Part shown: one piece after another, positions 38,037 through 47,518 of the stretch
Layout: each line of letters opens with the position of its first letter
Numbering within the stretch: position 1 is the first letter of the stretch
Made by a program: the position numbers and the translations under genes
Notes under the pieces: generated by a model
Databases searched by the model: none
Told to the model about the DNA's origin: nothing
The model's input: the letters and a program-made list of their open reading frames with translations, nothing else
Source of the DNA: Allobosea sp. Leaf344
GTDB lineage: Bacteria > Pseudomonadota > Alphaproteobacteria > Rhizobiales > Beijerinckiaceae
Length of the DNA: 64,000 nt
Assembly (NCBI RefSeq): GCF_001426225.1
Contig: NZ_LMRT01000014.1
Location: 479,903 to 543,902 of the forward strand
Direction: 5' to 3'

Positions 38037-38447
38037 ATGGCGATGCTGCGGGACGGACGAGACGAGCGCGGAGCTCCTGGCGGCTTCGGAACCGGAGCGG
38101 CGGCGCTGCTGCTCCTATGTCTCGCCGCTTCCCCGGCCGCCGCGATGCCGGCCGATGCGCAGAGGCCGGAGAACCGCGCCAGCGCCAAGATCGGCGAGGG
38201 CGTCGCCAAACAATATTGCAGTGGCTGCCACGCGATCGGCAGGACCGGCCGCAGCCCCAACCGGCGGGCGCCGCGCTTCCCGCTGATCGCCGAGCGCTAT
38301 CCAGACGGCAATCCGGCGCCGGTGCTGATCGACGGCACGGTGGTCCGCCATCCCGGCATGCCGGAATTCCGTCTTCTGGAGCATGAGACCGACGGTCTCG
38401 TCGCCTATATCCGCCGGATTTCGCGCCGCTGGCAGCCGGCCCGGTGA
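38037..38447 (+). CDS. Small c-type cytochrome (CSGCH)
   Basis: 136 aa. A signal peptide is seen at about residues 20-36 (ALLLLCLAASPAAA), then a single haem site CSGCH with the histidine as proximal ligand. The likely distal methionine lies in HPGMPEF about 50 residues later. The size fits a monohaem class I periplasmic cytochrome. A second small cytochrome gene follows 60 bases later. No partner dehydrogenase or oxidase is adjacent, so the redox partner is unknown. The start may be one of several nearby ATG codons (38037 or 38043). Confidence 0.8.
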   Translation: MAMLRDGRDERGAPGGFGTGAAALLLLCLAASPAAAMPADAQRPENRASAKIGEGVAKQYCSGCHAIGRTGRSPNRRAPRFPLIAERYPDGNPAPVLIDGTVVRHPGMPEFRLLEHETDGLVAYIRRISRRWQPAR

Positions 38448-38507
38448 CGGCGAGGTGAAGCGCGCCAGCGCGGCTGTCCGCACCGGCGCCGAAGGGGAGT
38501 GAAGGCC

Positions 38508-38834
38508 ATGAGGCTCGAACGCATGCACCTCGTCGTGATGGGCTTCGCGCTGGCCTCAGCTCTGCCCGCAGCCGCGCAGACCGCCGGCGATGCCCGGCAG
38601 GGTCGGGAGGTCGCCGCCACGCTCTGCGCGCAGTGCCATCGCCTGGATGCGGCCGCCCGCGACCAGCGCCGCTCGCCTCCCGATTTCGCCGCCATCGCCG
38701 ACATGGCCTCGACCACGGCGACGGCGCTGCGCGTCTTCCTGCAGACGCCCCATGGCGACATGCCGCGCTACCAGCTCAGCCCGGTGGAGATGGACGACGT
38801 CATCGCCTTCATCCTGAGCCTGCGCCGCCCTTGA
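38508..38834 (+). CDS. Small c-type cytochrome (CAQCH)
   Basis: 108 aa from ATG 38508, which is preceded by AAGGGGA at 38492-38498. A signal peptide (ending at ALPAAAQ) precedes the haem-binding CAQCH motif at about residue 43; the distal methionine is likely the one in HGDMPRYQL near residue 85. It resembles the preceding cytochrome in size and layout but is not a close copy. The pair are probably co-transcribed; whether they serve the neighbouring transport genes or an unlinked oxidoreductase cannot be told. A 249-base gap without a recognisable gene follows. Confidence 0.82.
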   Translation: MRLERMHLVVMGFALASALPAAAQTAGDARQGREVAATLCAQCHRLDAAARDQRRSPPDFAAIADMASTTATALRVFLQTPHGDMPRYQLSPVEMDDVIAFILSLRRP

Positions 38835-39083
38835 CTCCCGAGGCGGTTTTCCCGCATCTGAATATGACGTTACGGGAGATGCACGCTTTCGGCTGACTCC
38901 GACACCGCGTCGCCGGTCCGTGGCTGGGAGCCTCGCTATCTCGGCGGTCGAGCGCGGAGTCATGTCGATGCGGCATGCACCCTATCCAGCCATGAGGTTT
39001 GCGCCGCGGCCGTCGGGGACTAACGTCCCGGCCGGCGGGGGCCACTCAGAGGCGGGACGATCCGCCGAATTAGGGGAGCGCCG

Positions 39084-40064
39084 ATGACGAGCCGCCGCCT
39101 TTTCCTTTCCGGCCTGGTCGCAGCACCGGCCTTGCTGCGGGCGGCTCCGGCCGCTGCGGCGCCGCGGCGGGTGACGGTGGCCTCGCTGCTCGGCGAGGAC
39201 AAGCCGGAGACGATGGTCTGGCGCCATATCGCCGAGATTCTAGAGCGCACCGCCCCGGGTCGCTTCGACCTGCGCATCGTGGCCAACGCGGCGCTGGGAG
39301 GCGAGAAGGAGGTGGCCGAGGGCATGCGGCTCGGTTCGGTTCAGGCCTCCCTGTCCACCACCTCCTCCCTGTCGAGCTGGGTACCGGCCGGCCAGATCCT
39401 CGATCTGCCCTTCCTGTTCAGGGATGCCGCGCATCTGCGCCGGGTTCTCGACGGGCCGCTGGGAGAGGAGCTGCGGGGCCTCTACGCGGCGCAGGGCTTC
39501 GTCGTCCTGGGCTTCATCAACTACGGCGCGCGGCATCTGCTCACCCGGGAGCCCGTCACCACGCCGGACGGCATCAGGGGCAAGCGCATCCGCGTCATCC
39601 AGAGCCCGCTGCATACCGAGCTCTGGTCCGGCTTCGGGGCGTTCCCGACGCCGATCCCCATCCCCGAAACCTATAACGCCCTGAAATCCGGGGTGGTCGA
39701 CGCGATGGACCTGACCAAATCCGCCTATGTCGGCTTCAGGCTGCACGAGGTCGTGCCCTGCCTGACCGAGACCGGGCATATCTGGGCCTCGGGCGTCGTC
39801 GCCGTCGCCGGGAGCTTCTGGCAGAGCCTTCCGCAGGAGGACCGCGCCGCCTTCGCCGCGGCGGCGCAGGAGGGGGCACGGCATTTCGACGGGCTGATCC
39901 TGCGTGACGAGACCGTCTCGATGGCGCGCGCCAAAGCCGAGGGCGGCCAGGTGTTCCGGCCGGAGAACCTCGCCGGCTGGCAGGCGGGCGCCCGCAGGGT
40001 CTGGGCGTCGCTGGCGCCGAAGCTCGGCGGCATCGAGAAGATCGAGGCCGTCGCCGGCAGCTGA
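39084..40064 (+). CDS. TRAP transporter substrate-binding protein, DctP type (orphan)
   Basis: 326 aa. A twin-arginine-like leader (TSRRLFLSG) with Ala-rich cleavage region is followed by the DctP fold. Family stretches are GGEKEVAEGMRLGSVQ, the arginine-containing IRGKRIRVIQSPLH segment that normally salt-bridges a carboxylate ligand, and PIPETYNALKSGVVDAMD. No DctQ or DctM membrane genes are within the window, so it must work with components encoded elsewhere or as a sensor or chaperone. The ligand is probably an organic acid, by family. Confidence 0.88.
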   Translation: MTSRRLFLSGLVAAPALLRAAPAAAAPRRVTVASLLGEDKPETMVWRHIAEILERTAPGRFDLRIVANAALGGEKEVAEGMRLGSVQASLSTTSSLSSWVPAGQILDLPFLFRDAAHLRRVLDGPLGEELRGLYAAQGFVVLGFINYGARHLLTREPVTTPDGIRGKRIRVIQSPLHTELWSGFGAFPTPIPIPETYNALKSGVVDAMDLTKSAYVGFRLHEVVPCLTETGHIWASGVVAVAGSFWQSLPQEDRAAFAAAAQEGARHFDGLILRDETVSMARAKAEGGQVFRPENLAGWQAGARRVWASLAPKLGGIEKIEAVAGS

Positions 40065-40089
40065 CCATATCCTCCGGAAGGGTTTCCAC

Positions 40090-40869
40090 ATGGCATTGTC
40101 GCTCGATCACATCGTGATCGCGGTCACCGATCTCGAAGCCGCCATGCGCGACTACGAGACTTTGGGCTTCACCGTTCTCCCGGGTGGCGAGCACCCGCGC
40201 GGCTCGCGCAACGCGCTGATCGTCTTCCAAGACGGCTGCTATCTCGAGATCATCGCCTTCGGCCGCCCCGTGCCGGATTTCCGCTGGTGGCAGGTGCTGA
40301 GCCATTGCGGCAGCGGCCTCGTCGATTATGCGCTGCTACCCGATCTGTTCGACGATGCGCTGTGGGGCGCACGGGCGCGCGGGCTTTCGATCGAGGGCCC
40401 GATTGCCGGGGCGAGGCTGCGTCCCGACGGGGTGCAGCTCGCCTGGCAGACGGCGCGCGCGCCGGAGCCGGACGTCCCCTTCCTCTGCGGCGACGTCACC
40501 GCCCGCGATCTGCGCGTCCCGACCGGCGCGGCCCGCAGGCATCGCAACGGCGTGACCGGCGTGGCCGGCGTCACGGCCGCCGTGCATGATCTCGGCAATT
40601 CCACCGCGCGCTATCGGGCCTTGCTGGGACAGGCGCCGCTCGCCTGCGGGGGCGCGCCCGGATTGGGCGCCCGCCTGGCGCAGTTCAGGCTGGGCGACCA
40701 GATGCTGTCGCTGGCGGAGCCGCATCCCGGCGCCTCCGACCCGCTGTCGCAGCACCTCGCCCATCGCGGGCAGGGGATCTACGCGGTCTCGTTCTATGGA
40801 ACGCTCGACCAGACGCTCGACCGCGAGCTGGCGCATGGCGCGCGGCTGGAGATCGTGCGGGCGCTCTGA
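40090..40869 (+). CDS. VOC/glyoxalase-like domain protein
   Basis: 259 aa from ATG 40090, 25 bases after the DctP gene. It has two VOC modules: an N-terminal one starting LDHIVIAVTDLEAAM and ending near YLEIIAFG, and a second beginning VTGVAGVTAAVHDLGN. The pattern matches the glyoxalase-like group (PF13468-type) rather than a defined dioxygenase or lyase. The first-module metal ligands could be His8 and the glutamate in YLEII. The reaction is unknown. Spacing suggests co-transcription with dctP. Confidence 0.78.
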   Translation: MALSLDHIVIAVTDLEAAMRDYETLGFTVLPGGEHPRGSRNALIVFQDGCYLEIIAFGRPVPDFRWWQVLSHCGSGLVDYALLPDLFDDALWGARARGLSIEGPIAGARLRPDGVQLAWQTARAPEPDVPFLCGDVTARDLRVPTGAARRHRNGVTGVAGVTAAVHDLGNSTARYRALLGQAPLACGGAPGLGARLAQFRLGDQMLSLAEPHPGASDPLSQHLAHRGQGIYAVSFYGTLDQTLDRELAHGARLEIVRAL

Positions 40870-41020
40870 GCGGCGCCGCTGGCGCAAGGGAATGAGACTA
40901 GCCGGCGCAGCCGGGCCTTGCCAAGCCGCCTTCGCCGCGGGGCGCCGCGCAAAAATCGGCCTTGGTCCGCTGCCGGCGACGTGATTACCTCGGCGTCCCG
41001 CTTCGGTCCCGGACACTCTC

Positions 41021-42520
41021 ATGTCGCCTCGCATCGCCTTCGGCGGCTTCCTGCACGAGACCAACACCTTCGCCCCCAGCAAGGCGGAGTTGGAGCATTT
41101 CCGCCAGGGTGGCGGCTGGCCCTCGCTCGCCACCGGCGAGGCGGTCTTCGCGGCGATCCACAACGTCAATGTCGGAGCCTCCGGTTTCGTCGAGGCCGGG
41201 CGCGAGCGTGGCTGGACGTTGCTGCCCACGCTCTGGGCGGCGGCCACCCCTTCGGCCCATGTCACGGCCGAGGCTTTCGAGACCATCACCTGCGAGCTGG
41301 TCGACCGCATCCGCTCGGCGCTGCCCTGCGACGCGGTCTTTCTCGATCTGCACGGCGCCATGGTCAGCGAGGCCTTCGAGGATGGCGAGGGCGAGGTGCT
41401 GGCGCGGGTTCGCGCGGCGATCGGTCCCGATATCCCGCTCGTCGCCAGCCTCGATCTGCACGGCAACGTCACCGCCCTCATGGTCGAGATGGCCGATGCG
41501 CTGATCGCCTACCGCACCTATCCCCATATCGACATGGCCGGGACCGGCCGGCGCAGTGCCGATTATCTCGCGCTTCTGCTGGGCGGTGAGGCGCGCCACG
41601 CCAAGGCCTTCCGGCAGATCCCCTTCCTGATCCCGATCGCCTGGCAGGCCACGGCCATGGAGCCCTGCCGGACGATCTATCGCGAATTGGCGGCGCTGGA
41701 AGGCGAGGCGGTGCCGACTTTGTCCTTCCTGCCCGGCTTCCCGGCCGCGGATTTTCCCGATTGCGGCGCCACCGTCGTCGCCTATGGCCGGACCCAGGCC
41801 GATGCCGACCGTGCCGCCGATGCGGTGGCCGGGCGCGTGATCGCCAGCGAGAGCGCCTTCGACGGCAAGGTCTATGCGCCGGAGGACGGGGTGCGCGAGG
41901 CGATGCGGCTCGCAGGCGCCGCCACCCGGCCGGTGGTCATCTCCGACACCCAGGACAATCCGGGTGCGGGCGGCGATTCCGATACGATGGGCATGGTCCG
42001 GGCGCTGATCGCCTGCCAGGCAGAGCGGGCCGCGATCGGCCTGATCGTCGATCCCGCCGCCGCCGAGCAGGCCCATGCGGCCGGGGTGGGCGCGACGCTG
42101 ACGCTGTCGCTGGGCGCCAAATCCGGCATCGCGGGCGACGCGCCGGTCACCGCCGCCTTCCTGGTCGAGCGCCTCTCGGACGGGAAATTCATCGCCGACG
42201 GGCCGTTCTATGGCGGATCGCGCATGAATCTCGGCCCCTGCGCCTGCCTGCGCATCGGCGGGGTCCGCATCGTCCTCGCCTCGCGCAAGGCGCAGATGGC
42301 GGATCAGGCGATGTACCGGCAGGTCGGGATCGAGCCGCGTGACCAGGCGATCCTGGTCAATAAGAGCTCGGTGCATTTCCGCGCCGATTTCGAGCCCATC
42401 GCCGAGGCCATCCTGGTCTGCGCCGCGCCCGGCCCGATGCCGGTCAGCCCCGCCTCGCTGCCCTGGCGCAACCTCCGCAAGGGTTTGCGGATCGCGCCGC
42501 AGGGTCCCGTCTTCGGCTGA
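41021..42520 (+). CDS. M81 family metallopeptidase (MlrC-like)
   Basis: 499 aa, the normal length. It begins with the family signature IAFGGFLHETNTFAP; zinc-ligand candidates are the histidine of GFLHETN, the D-L-H-G-A-M stretch (about residue 110) and D-L-H-G-N (about residue 148), with TQDNPGAGGDSDT later. MlrC is the third enzyme of microcystin breakdown, but family members are widespread and most likely hydrolyse other modified peptides. It heads a run of genes for two M20 hydrolases and a Dpp-type importer, pointing to scavenging of peptide-like compounds. Confidence 0.9.
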   Translation: MSPRIAFGGFLHETNTFAPSKAELEHFRQGGGWPSLATGEAVFAAIHNVNVGASGFVEAGRERGWTLLPTLWAAATPSAHVTAEAFETITCELVDRIRSALPCDAVFLDLHGAMVSEAFEDGEGEVLARVRAAIGPDIPLVASLDLHGNVTALMVEMADALIAYRTYPHIDMAGTGRRSADYLALLLGGEARHAKAFRQIPFLIPIAWQATAMEPCRTIYRELAALEGEAVPTLSFLPGFPAADFPDCGATVVAYGRTQADADRAADAVAGRVIASESAFDGKVYAPEDGVREAMRLAGAATRPVVISDTQDNPGAGGDSDTMGMVRALIACQAERAAIGLIVDPAAAEQAHAAGVGATLTLSLGAKSGIAGDAPVTAAFLVERLSDGKFIADGPFYGGSRMNLGPCACLRIGGVRIVLASRKAQMADQAMYRQVGIEPRDQAILVNKSSVHFRADFEPIAEAILVCAAPGPMPVSPASLPWRNLRKGLRIAPQGPVFG

Positions 42521-42548
42521 CAAGCCGCCTCACCAGGAGTGACCGCCC

Positions 42549-43709
42549 GTGCCGACCCTGCCGCAGATCGAAGCCTTCAAGGACGAGCTGGTCGCCATCC
42601 GCCGCGACCTGCATGCCCATCCCGAGCTCGGGTTCGAGGAGATCAGGACCTCCGGCATCGTCGCCGAGAAACTGGCCTCCTGGGGCATCGAGGTGCATCG
42701 CGGCCTGGGCCGCACCGGGGTCGTGGGTGTGCTGCACGGGACCGGCGGGCCCGGCCGGCGCATCGGCCTGCGCGCCGACATGGACGCGCTGCCCCTGGAC
42801 GAGATCACCAATCTCGCCTTCAGCTCGAAACATCCCGGCCGCATGCATGCCTGCGGCCATGACGGGCACACCACCATGCTGCTCGGCGCGGCGCGCTATC
42901 TCGCGGAGAACCGCGATTTTCCGGGCACGGCGATCTTCATCTTCCAGCCGGCGGAGGAGGGGCTCGGCGGCGCCCGCGCCATGATCGCGGACGGGCTGTT
43001 CGAGCGCTTCCCCTGCGACGAGGTTTATGGGCTGCACAATGCGCCCAATCTCGACCATGGCCAGATCTCGGTGTTTCCCGGCCCGGCCATGGCCGGCGCC
43101 GATTTCTTCGACATCAGGATCACCGGCCGCGGCACGCATGGCGCCATGCCGCATCTCGGGCGCGACCCGGTGATGGTCGCCGTCGCTCTGGCCTCGGCGC
43201 TGCAGACCATCGTCAGCCGCAATGCCGATCCGCGCGAGGCCGCCGTACTCTCGATCACCCAGATCCATGCCGGCACAGCCTACAACATCATCCCGGAAGA
43301 GGCGCATCTCGCCGGCACGATCCGGACCTTCTCGCCGGAGATCGCCCAGCTGATGCGCGACCGCATGCGCGAGATCGCGGCCGGAATGGCGATGAGCTTC
43401 GGCTGCGAGATCGCCGTCGAGATCCGCGACATCTTCAACGTGCTGGTCAACCATCCCGAGCCTACGGCCCATGCCGCCGATGTGGCACGCGAGATCGTCG
43501 GCGACGCCAATGTCCTGACCGAACCCAAGCAGATCATGGGCAGCGAGGATTTCGCCGACATGCTGCTCAAGGTCCCCGGCGCCTATTGCTGGGTCGGCCA
43601 TGCCGGCTCGGTTCCGGTCCACAACCCGGCCTATGTGCTGGATGACGGCATCCTGCCGATCGGCGCGAGCCTGCTCGCCCGCATCGCCGAAACCCGCCTC
43701 GCAGCCTGA
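42549..43709 (+). CDS. M20 family amidohydrolase (aminoacylase/hippurate hydrolase type)
   Basis: 386 aa from GTG 42549, which follows AGGAG at 42535-42539. Typical M20D stretches are RRDLHAHPELGFEE, the metal-binding HACGHDGHT (about residue 100), FQPAEEGLGGARAMI with the catalytic glutamate, and the terminal histidine in VPVHNPAYVLDD. Enzymes of this type remove acyl groups from N-acyl amino acids. It lies between the M81 peptidase and a second, distinct M20 gene. Confidence 0.9.
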   Translation: MPTLPQIEAFKDELVAIRRDLHAHPELGFEEIRTSGIVAEKLASWGIEVHRGLGRTGVVGVLHGTGGPGRRIGLRADMDALPLDEITNLAFSSKHPGRMHACGHDGHTTMLLGAARYLAENRDFPGTAIFIFQPAEEGLGGARAMIADGLFERFPCDEVYGLHNAPNLDHGQISVFPGPAMAGADFFDIRITGRGTHGAMPHLGRDPVMVAVALASALQTIVSRNADPREAAVLSITQIHAGTAYNIIPEEAHLAGTIRTFSPEIAQLMRDRMREIAAGMAMSFGCEIAVEIRDIFNVLVNHPEPTAHAADVAREIVGDANVLTEPKQIMGSEDFADMLLKVPGAYCWVGHAGSVPVHNPAYVLDDGILPIGASLLARIAETRLAA

Positions 43710-43721
43710 TCGGACGCCGCC

Positions 43722-44858
43722 ATGAGCTTCCTGGACCTGCCCCTCGACACGGATACGCTGCTCGACGGGCTGCGGCCCTGGATCGAATGCGAAAGCCCGA
43801 CCTTCGACGTCGCGGCGGTGAACCGGATGATGGATCTGGTCGCCGGAGAGCTGCAGGCGGCCGGCGCCGCCGTGACGCGCTTCCCCGGCCCGCCGGGCCT
43901 GGGCGATTGCCTGCGCGGGGATTTCCCGCATCCGCGCCGCGGCGAGCCCGGCATCCTGGTGATGTCGCATCTCGACACGGTCCACCCGGTGGGGACGCTC
44001 GCCCCTTTGCCGTTCCGCCGTGACGGGCAGCGCTGCTACGGCCCCGGCATCGTCGACATGAAGGGCGGGGCCTATGTCGCGCTGCAGGCGATCATCGCGC
44101 TGGCCAGAGCCGGCATCGAGACGCCGCTGCCGGTCAGCGTGCTCTATACCAGCGACGAGGAGATCGGCAGCCCGGGCACACGCGAGCTGATCATGGAGCA
44201 GGCGCGGCGCGACCGCTACATCCTGGTGCCGGAGCCCGGCCGTCCCGATAACGGCGTCGTCACCGGCCGCTACGCCATCGCCCGCTTCAACCTCCTGGCC
44301 GAGGGCCGGCCGAGCCATGCCGGCGCCACCCTGTCCGACGGGCGCTCCGCCATCAACCTGATGGCGCGGCAACTGCTCGAGATCGAGGCCATGACCGATG
44401 CGGATTGCACCTTCAGCGTCGGGGTGATCGAGGGCGGGCGCTGGGTGAACTGCGTCCCCACGACCTGCCGTGCGGAGGCGCTGAGCATGGCCAAGCGCCA
44501 GGCCGATCTCGACCGCGGCGTCGAGCGGATGCTGGCGCTGTCCGGCGAGCGGCCCGACGGCACGCGCTTCACCGTGGAACGCGGCGTCACCCGCCCGGTC
44601 TGGGAGCCCGATGCCGAGACGATGAAGCTCTACGATCTCGCCGCCGACCTCGCCGGCCAGATCGGCTTCACCCTCAGCCACGCCTCCGCCGGCGGCGGGT
44701 CCGACGCCAATTTCACCGGGGCGGCCGGCCTCGCCTCTCTCGACGGGCTCGGCCTGCTCGGCGCCGGCTACCATACGCTGAACGAGCATATCCTGGTCGA
44801 CAGCCTGGTGCCGCGCTGCCGGCTGATCGCCGGACTGCTGAGCCAGCTACGGAGCTGA
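43722..44858 (+). CDS. M20 family peptidase (glutamate carboxypeptidase/ArgE-DapE type)
   Basis: 378 aa. Metal-binding motifs are SHLDTVHPVG (about residue 86), GPGIVDMKGG with the bridging aspartate (about 111), and the catalytic TSDEEIGSPGTR (about 142). The dimerisation lid lies in the middle and a C-terminal histidine ligand in LNEHILVDSL. It resembles carboxypeptidase G2-like enzymes that remove C-terminal Glu or other residues from N-acyl peptides. It differs in subclass from the preceding M20 gene, 12 bases upstream, so the two probably act in sequence or on different substrates. Confidence 0.9.
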   Translation: MSFLDLPLDTDTLLDGLRPWIECESPTFDVAAVNRMMDLVAGELQAAGAAVTRFPGPPGLGDCLRGDFPHPRRGEPGILVMSHLDTVHPVGTLAPLPFRRDGQRCYGPGIVDMKGGAYVALQAIIALARAGIETPLPVSVLYTSDEEIGSPGTRELIMEQARRDRYILVPEPGRPDNGVVTGRYAIARFNLLAEGRPSHAGATLSDGRSAINLMARQLLEIEAMTDADCTFSVGVIEGGRWVNCVPTTCRAEALSMAKRQADLDRGVERMLALSGERPDGTRFTVERGVTRPVWEPDAETMKLYDLAADLAGQIGFTLSHASAGGGSDANFTGAAGLASLDGLGLLGAGYHTLNEHILVDSLVPRCRLIAGLLSQLRS

Positions 44859-44927
44859 CATCGCCGCGGTGTGGCGCGTTGACAGGCAACCGCCTTTCGA
44901 ACGAGCATGACGCACCGAATGGCACAG

Positions 44928-44947
44928 TGCCTGCATTACTGCAGGCA
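44928..44947 (+). promoter_or_regulatory. Palindrome upstream of the Dpp-type binding-protein gene
   Basis: TGCCTGCA (44928-44935) and TGCAGGCA (44940-44947) are exact reverse complements around TTAC, located 34 bases before the start codon of the binding-protein gene. A TTGACA box lies at 44879-44884, about 45 bases upstream, without a strong -10. The site may be an operator or an mRNA hairpin that sets expression of the transporter apart from the peptidase genes upstream. Confidence 0.45.
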
Positions 44948-44980
44948 GATGATGCGCAACAATGACAGGGGAGCGAAATC

Positions 44981-46552
44981 ATGACGTTTCAGTGGAAGTC
45001 GGTGACCGCGGCGATGGCCCTCCTGGCCAGCACCTCCCTGGCGCAGGCGCAGACGACGATGAAGGTCGTCATGCATTCCGACGTGAAGATCGTCGATCCC
45101 ATCTGGACCACGGCCTATATCGTCCGCAATCACGGCTACATGATCTACGACACGCTCTTCGCCATGGACGAGAAGGGTGAGATCAAGCCGCAGATGGTGG
45201 AAAGCTTCACCGAGTCGCCGGACAAGCTGACCTACACCTTCACCTTGCGCGACGGCCTGCTCTGGCATGACGGCAAGCCGGTGACGGCCGAGGATTGCGT
45301 CGCCTCGATCAAGCGCTGGAGCGCCAAGGACGCGGTCGGCCAGAAGCTCGCCAGCTTCATCGACAGCATGAGCGTCGGTGACGCCAAGACCTTCACGGTC
45401 AAGCTGAAATCGCCGACGGGCCTGCTGATCTTCGGCCTCGGCAAGCCCTCCTCCAACGTGCCCTTCATGATGCCCAAGCGCGTCGCGGAGACCGATCCCA
45501 ACACGCAGATTTCCGAATTCGTCGGTTCCGGGCCCTTCGTCCTGAAGACCGATGAATGGAAGCCGGGCGACAAGATCGTCTACACCAAATTCGACAAGTA
45601 CAAGCCGCGGGCGGAGGCGCCCTCCGGGCTCGCCGGCGGCAAGGTGGCGAAGATCGACCGCATCGAATGGCTCGCCGTCTCGGACCAGCAGCAGGCGGTG
45701 AACGCGCTGCTCGCCGGCGAGATCGACATGATCGAGCAGCCGGCCTTCGATCTGATCCCGCTGCTGAAGGACGACAAGAACATCAAGCTGACGACCTACA
45801 ACCCGCTCGGGCTGCAATACACCTTCCGCTTCAATCACATCCTCAAGCCCTTCGACAATCCGAAGGTCCGGCAGGCGGTGACCTACGCCTTCAACCAGAA
45901 GGACTTCCTCGACGCCGTCGTCGGCAACCCCGAATATTACACGCTGTGCAAGGCGATGTTCGTCTGCGGCTCGCCCCTCGCCACCGAAAAGGGCATGGAG
46001 GGCCTGCTCGAATCCAACTTCAACAAATCCAAGGAGCTGCTGAAGGAGGCCGGCTATGACGGCACCCCGATCGTGCTGCTGCACTCCACCGATCTGCAGT
46101 CGCTGACCAATCTCGCGCCGGTCGCCAAGGTGCTGCTCGAGAAAGGCGGCTTCAAGGTCGACATGCAGTCCTCGGACTGGCAGACCGTCGTCTCCCGCCG
46201 CACGCGCCGCGCCCCGGCGGCCGAGGGCGGCTGGAACGGCATGCTGACCGCCTGGGTCTCGGCCGACATCCTGAACCCGGTGATGAGCGGCTTCCTCAAT
46301 GCCAGCTGCGACAAGGCCGCCTTCGGCTGGCCCTGCGACGAGCAGATGGAGAAGCTGCGCGATGATTTCGCCCGCGAGACCGACCCCGCCAAGCAGAAGG
46401 CGATCGTCGAGGCGGTGCAGATGCGCTGGCGCGAGCAGCCCACCCACATCCATCTCGGCCAGTACAATGTGCCGATCGCCGCGCGCTCCAACATCAGCGG
46501 CATCCTGACCGCCCCGGCGCCGGTGTTCTGGAACGTCGAGAAGAAGAAGTGA
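44981..46552 (+). CDS. Dpp/Opp-type ABC transporter substrate-binding protein (family 5)
   Basis: 523 aa with a signal peptide (cleavage near SLAQAQ). The family-5 landmarks are YIVRNHGYMIYDTLFAMDE near the N-terminus, the PDKLTYTFTLRDGLLWHDGKPVTAEDC stretch at about 70-98, and the FNHILKPFDNPKVRQAVTYAFNQKDF segment near 285. Such proteins bind di- and oligopeptides, opines, glutathione or nickel complexes. With the M81 and M20 genes immediately upstream, a peptide-like ligand is most plausible. A GGGGAG ribosome site precedes the ATG. Confidence 0.92.
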   Translation: MTFQWKSVTAAMALLASTSLAQAQTTMKVVMHSDVKIVDPIWTTAYIVRNHGYMIYDTLFAMDEKGEIKPQMVESFTESPDKLTYTFTLRDGLLWHDGKPVTAEDCVASIKRWSAKDAVGQKLASFIDSMSVGDAKTFTVKLKSPTGLLIFGLGKPSSNVPFMMPKRVAETDPNTQISEFVGSGPFVLKTDEWKPGDKIVYTKFDKYKPRAEAPSGLAGGKVAKIDRIEWLAVSDQQQAVNALLAGEIDMIEQPAFDLIPLLKDDKNIKLTTYNPLGLQYTFRFNHILKPFDNPKVRQAVTYAFNQKDFLDAVVGNPEYYTLCKAMFVCGSPLATEKGMEGLLESNFNKSKELLKEAGYDGTPIVLLHSTDLQSLTNLAPVAKVLLEKGGFKVDMQSSDWQTVVSRRTRRAPAAEGGWNGMLTAWVSADILNPVMSGFLNASCDKAAFGWPCDEQMEKLRDDFARETDPAKQKAIVEAVQMRWREQPTHIHLGQYNVPIAARSNISGILTAPAPVFWNVEKKK

Positions 46553-46576
46553 GCGTCGCGATCCGGTTCTGACGCC

Positions 46577-47518
46577 ATGCTCGGCTACCTGCTGCGGCGC
46601 CTGCTCGCGACGATCCCCGTCTTGGTGATCGTCGCGGTGCTGGTCTTCCTCATGCTCCGGCTGACGCCGGGCGATCCCGCCGCGATCATCGCCGGCGACA
46701 ACGCCACGACCCAGCAGATCGAGCTGATCCGCAACCGGCTGGGGCTGGACCAGCCGATCCTGACGCAGTTCGGCATCTGGGCCGGCAATCTGCTGCAGGG
46801 CAATCTCGGCGAATCCTTCTTCTTCAAGAAGACCATCGGCGAGCTGATATTGGGTCGCATCGAGCCGACCCTGTCGCTCGCCTTCCTCACCATCGTCATC
46901 GCCGTCTCGGTCGCGGTGCCGCTCGGCGTGCTCGCCGCCTATCGCCACGGCTCCTGGATCGACAGGATCGTCATGGGCTTCTCGGTGCTGGGGTTTTCGG
47001 TGCCGGTCTTCGTGATCGGCTACCTGCTGATCTATATTTTCGCGATCTCGCTGGGCTGGTTCCCGGTGCAGGGCTACCAGCCGCTGGCGGACGGATTCGG
47101 CGGCTTCATCCAGCGCCTGATCCTGCCGGCGATCACGCTGTCGGTGATCTATATCGCGCTGATCGCCCGCATGACCCGCGCCAGTGTGCTCGAGGTGCTG
47201 AGCGAGGATTACATCCGCACCGCGCGGGCGAAGGGGCAGGTCGAGCGCATCATCCTGTTCCGCCATGCGCTGAAGAACGCCGCCGTGCCGATCGTCACCG
47301 TGGTCGGCATCGGTATCGCCCTTCTGATCGGCGGCGTGGTGGTGACCGAGAGCGTCTACGCCATTCCGGGCCTCGGCCGGCTGACGGTCGATGCCGTCCT
47401 GGCGCGGGACTACCCGACCATCCAGGCGGTCATCCTGCTGTTCTCGGCCGTCTATGTCGCGATCAACCTCGCCATCGACATGGCCTATATGCTGTTTGAC
47501 CCGAGGATCAGGTATTGA
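46577..47518 (+). CDS. Dpp-type ABC transporter permease (DppB)
   Basis: 313 aa with six membrane helices. The N-terminus LGYLLRRLLATIPVLVIVAVLVFLMLRLTPGDPA is characteristic of DppB. The coupling motif of inner-membrane permeases is seen in EDYIRTARAKGQVERIILFRHALKNAAVPIVT. Its stop overlaps the TTG start of the next permease by 4 bases. Confidence 0.93.
   Translation: MLGYLLRRLLATIPVLVIVAVLVFLMLRLTPGDPAAIIAGDNATTQQIELIRNRLGLDQPILTQFGIWAGNLLQGNLGESFFFKKTIGELILGRIEPTLSLAFLTIVIAVSVAVPLGVLAAYRHGSWIDRIVMGFSVLGFSVPVFVIGYLLIYIFAISLGWFPVQGYQPLADGFGGFIQRLILPAITLSVIYIALIARMTRASVLEVLSEDYIRTARAKGQVERIILFRHALKNAAVPIVTVVGIGIALLIGGVVVTESVYAIPGLGRLTVDAVLARDYPTIQAVILLFSAVYVAINLAIDMAYMLFDPRIRY

Noticed and set aside
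41021..42520. Assignment of the M81 gene as a true microcystinase mlrC.
   Set aside because: The family is broad and the other microcystin genes are absent; only the family name is supported.
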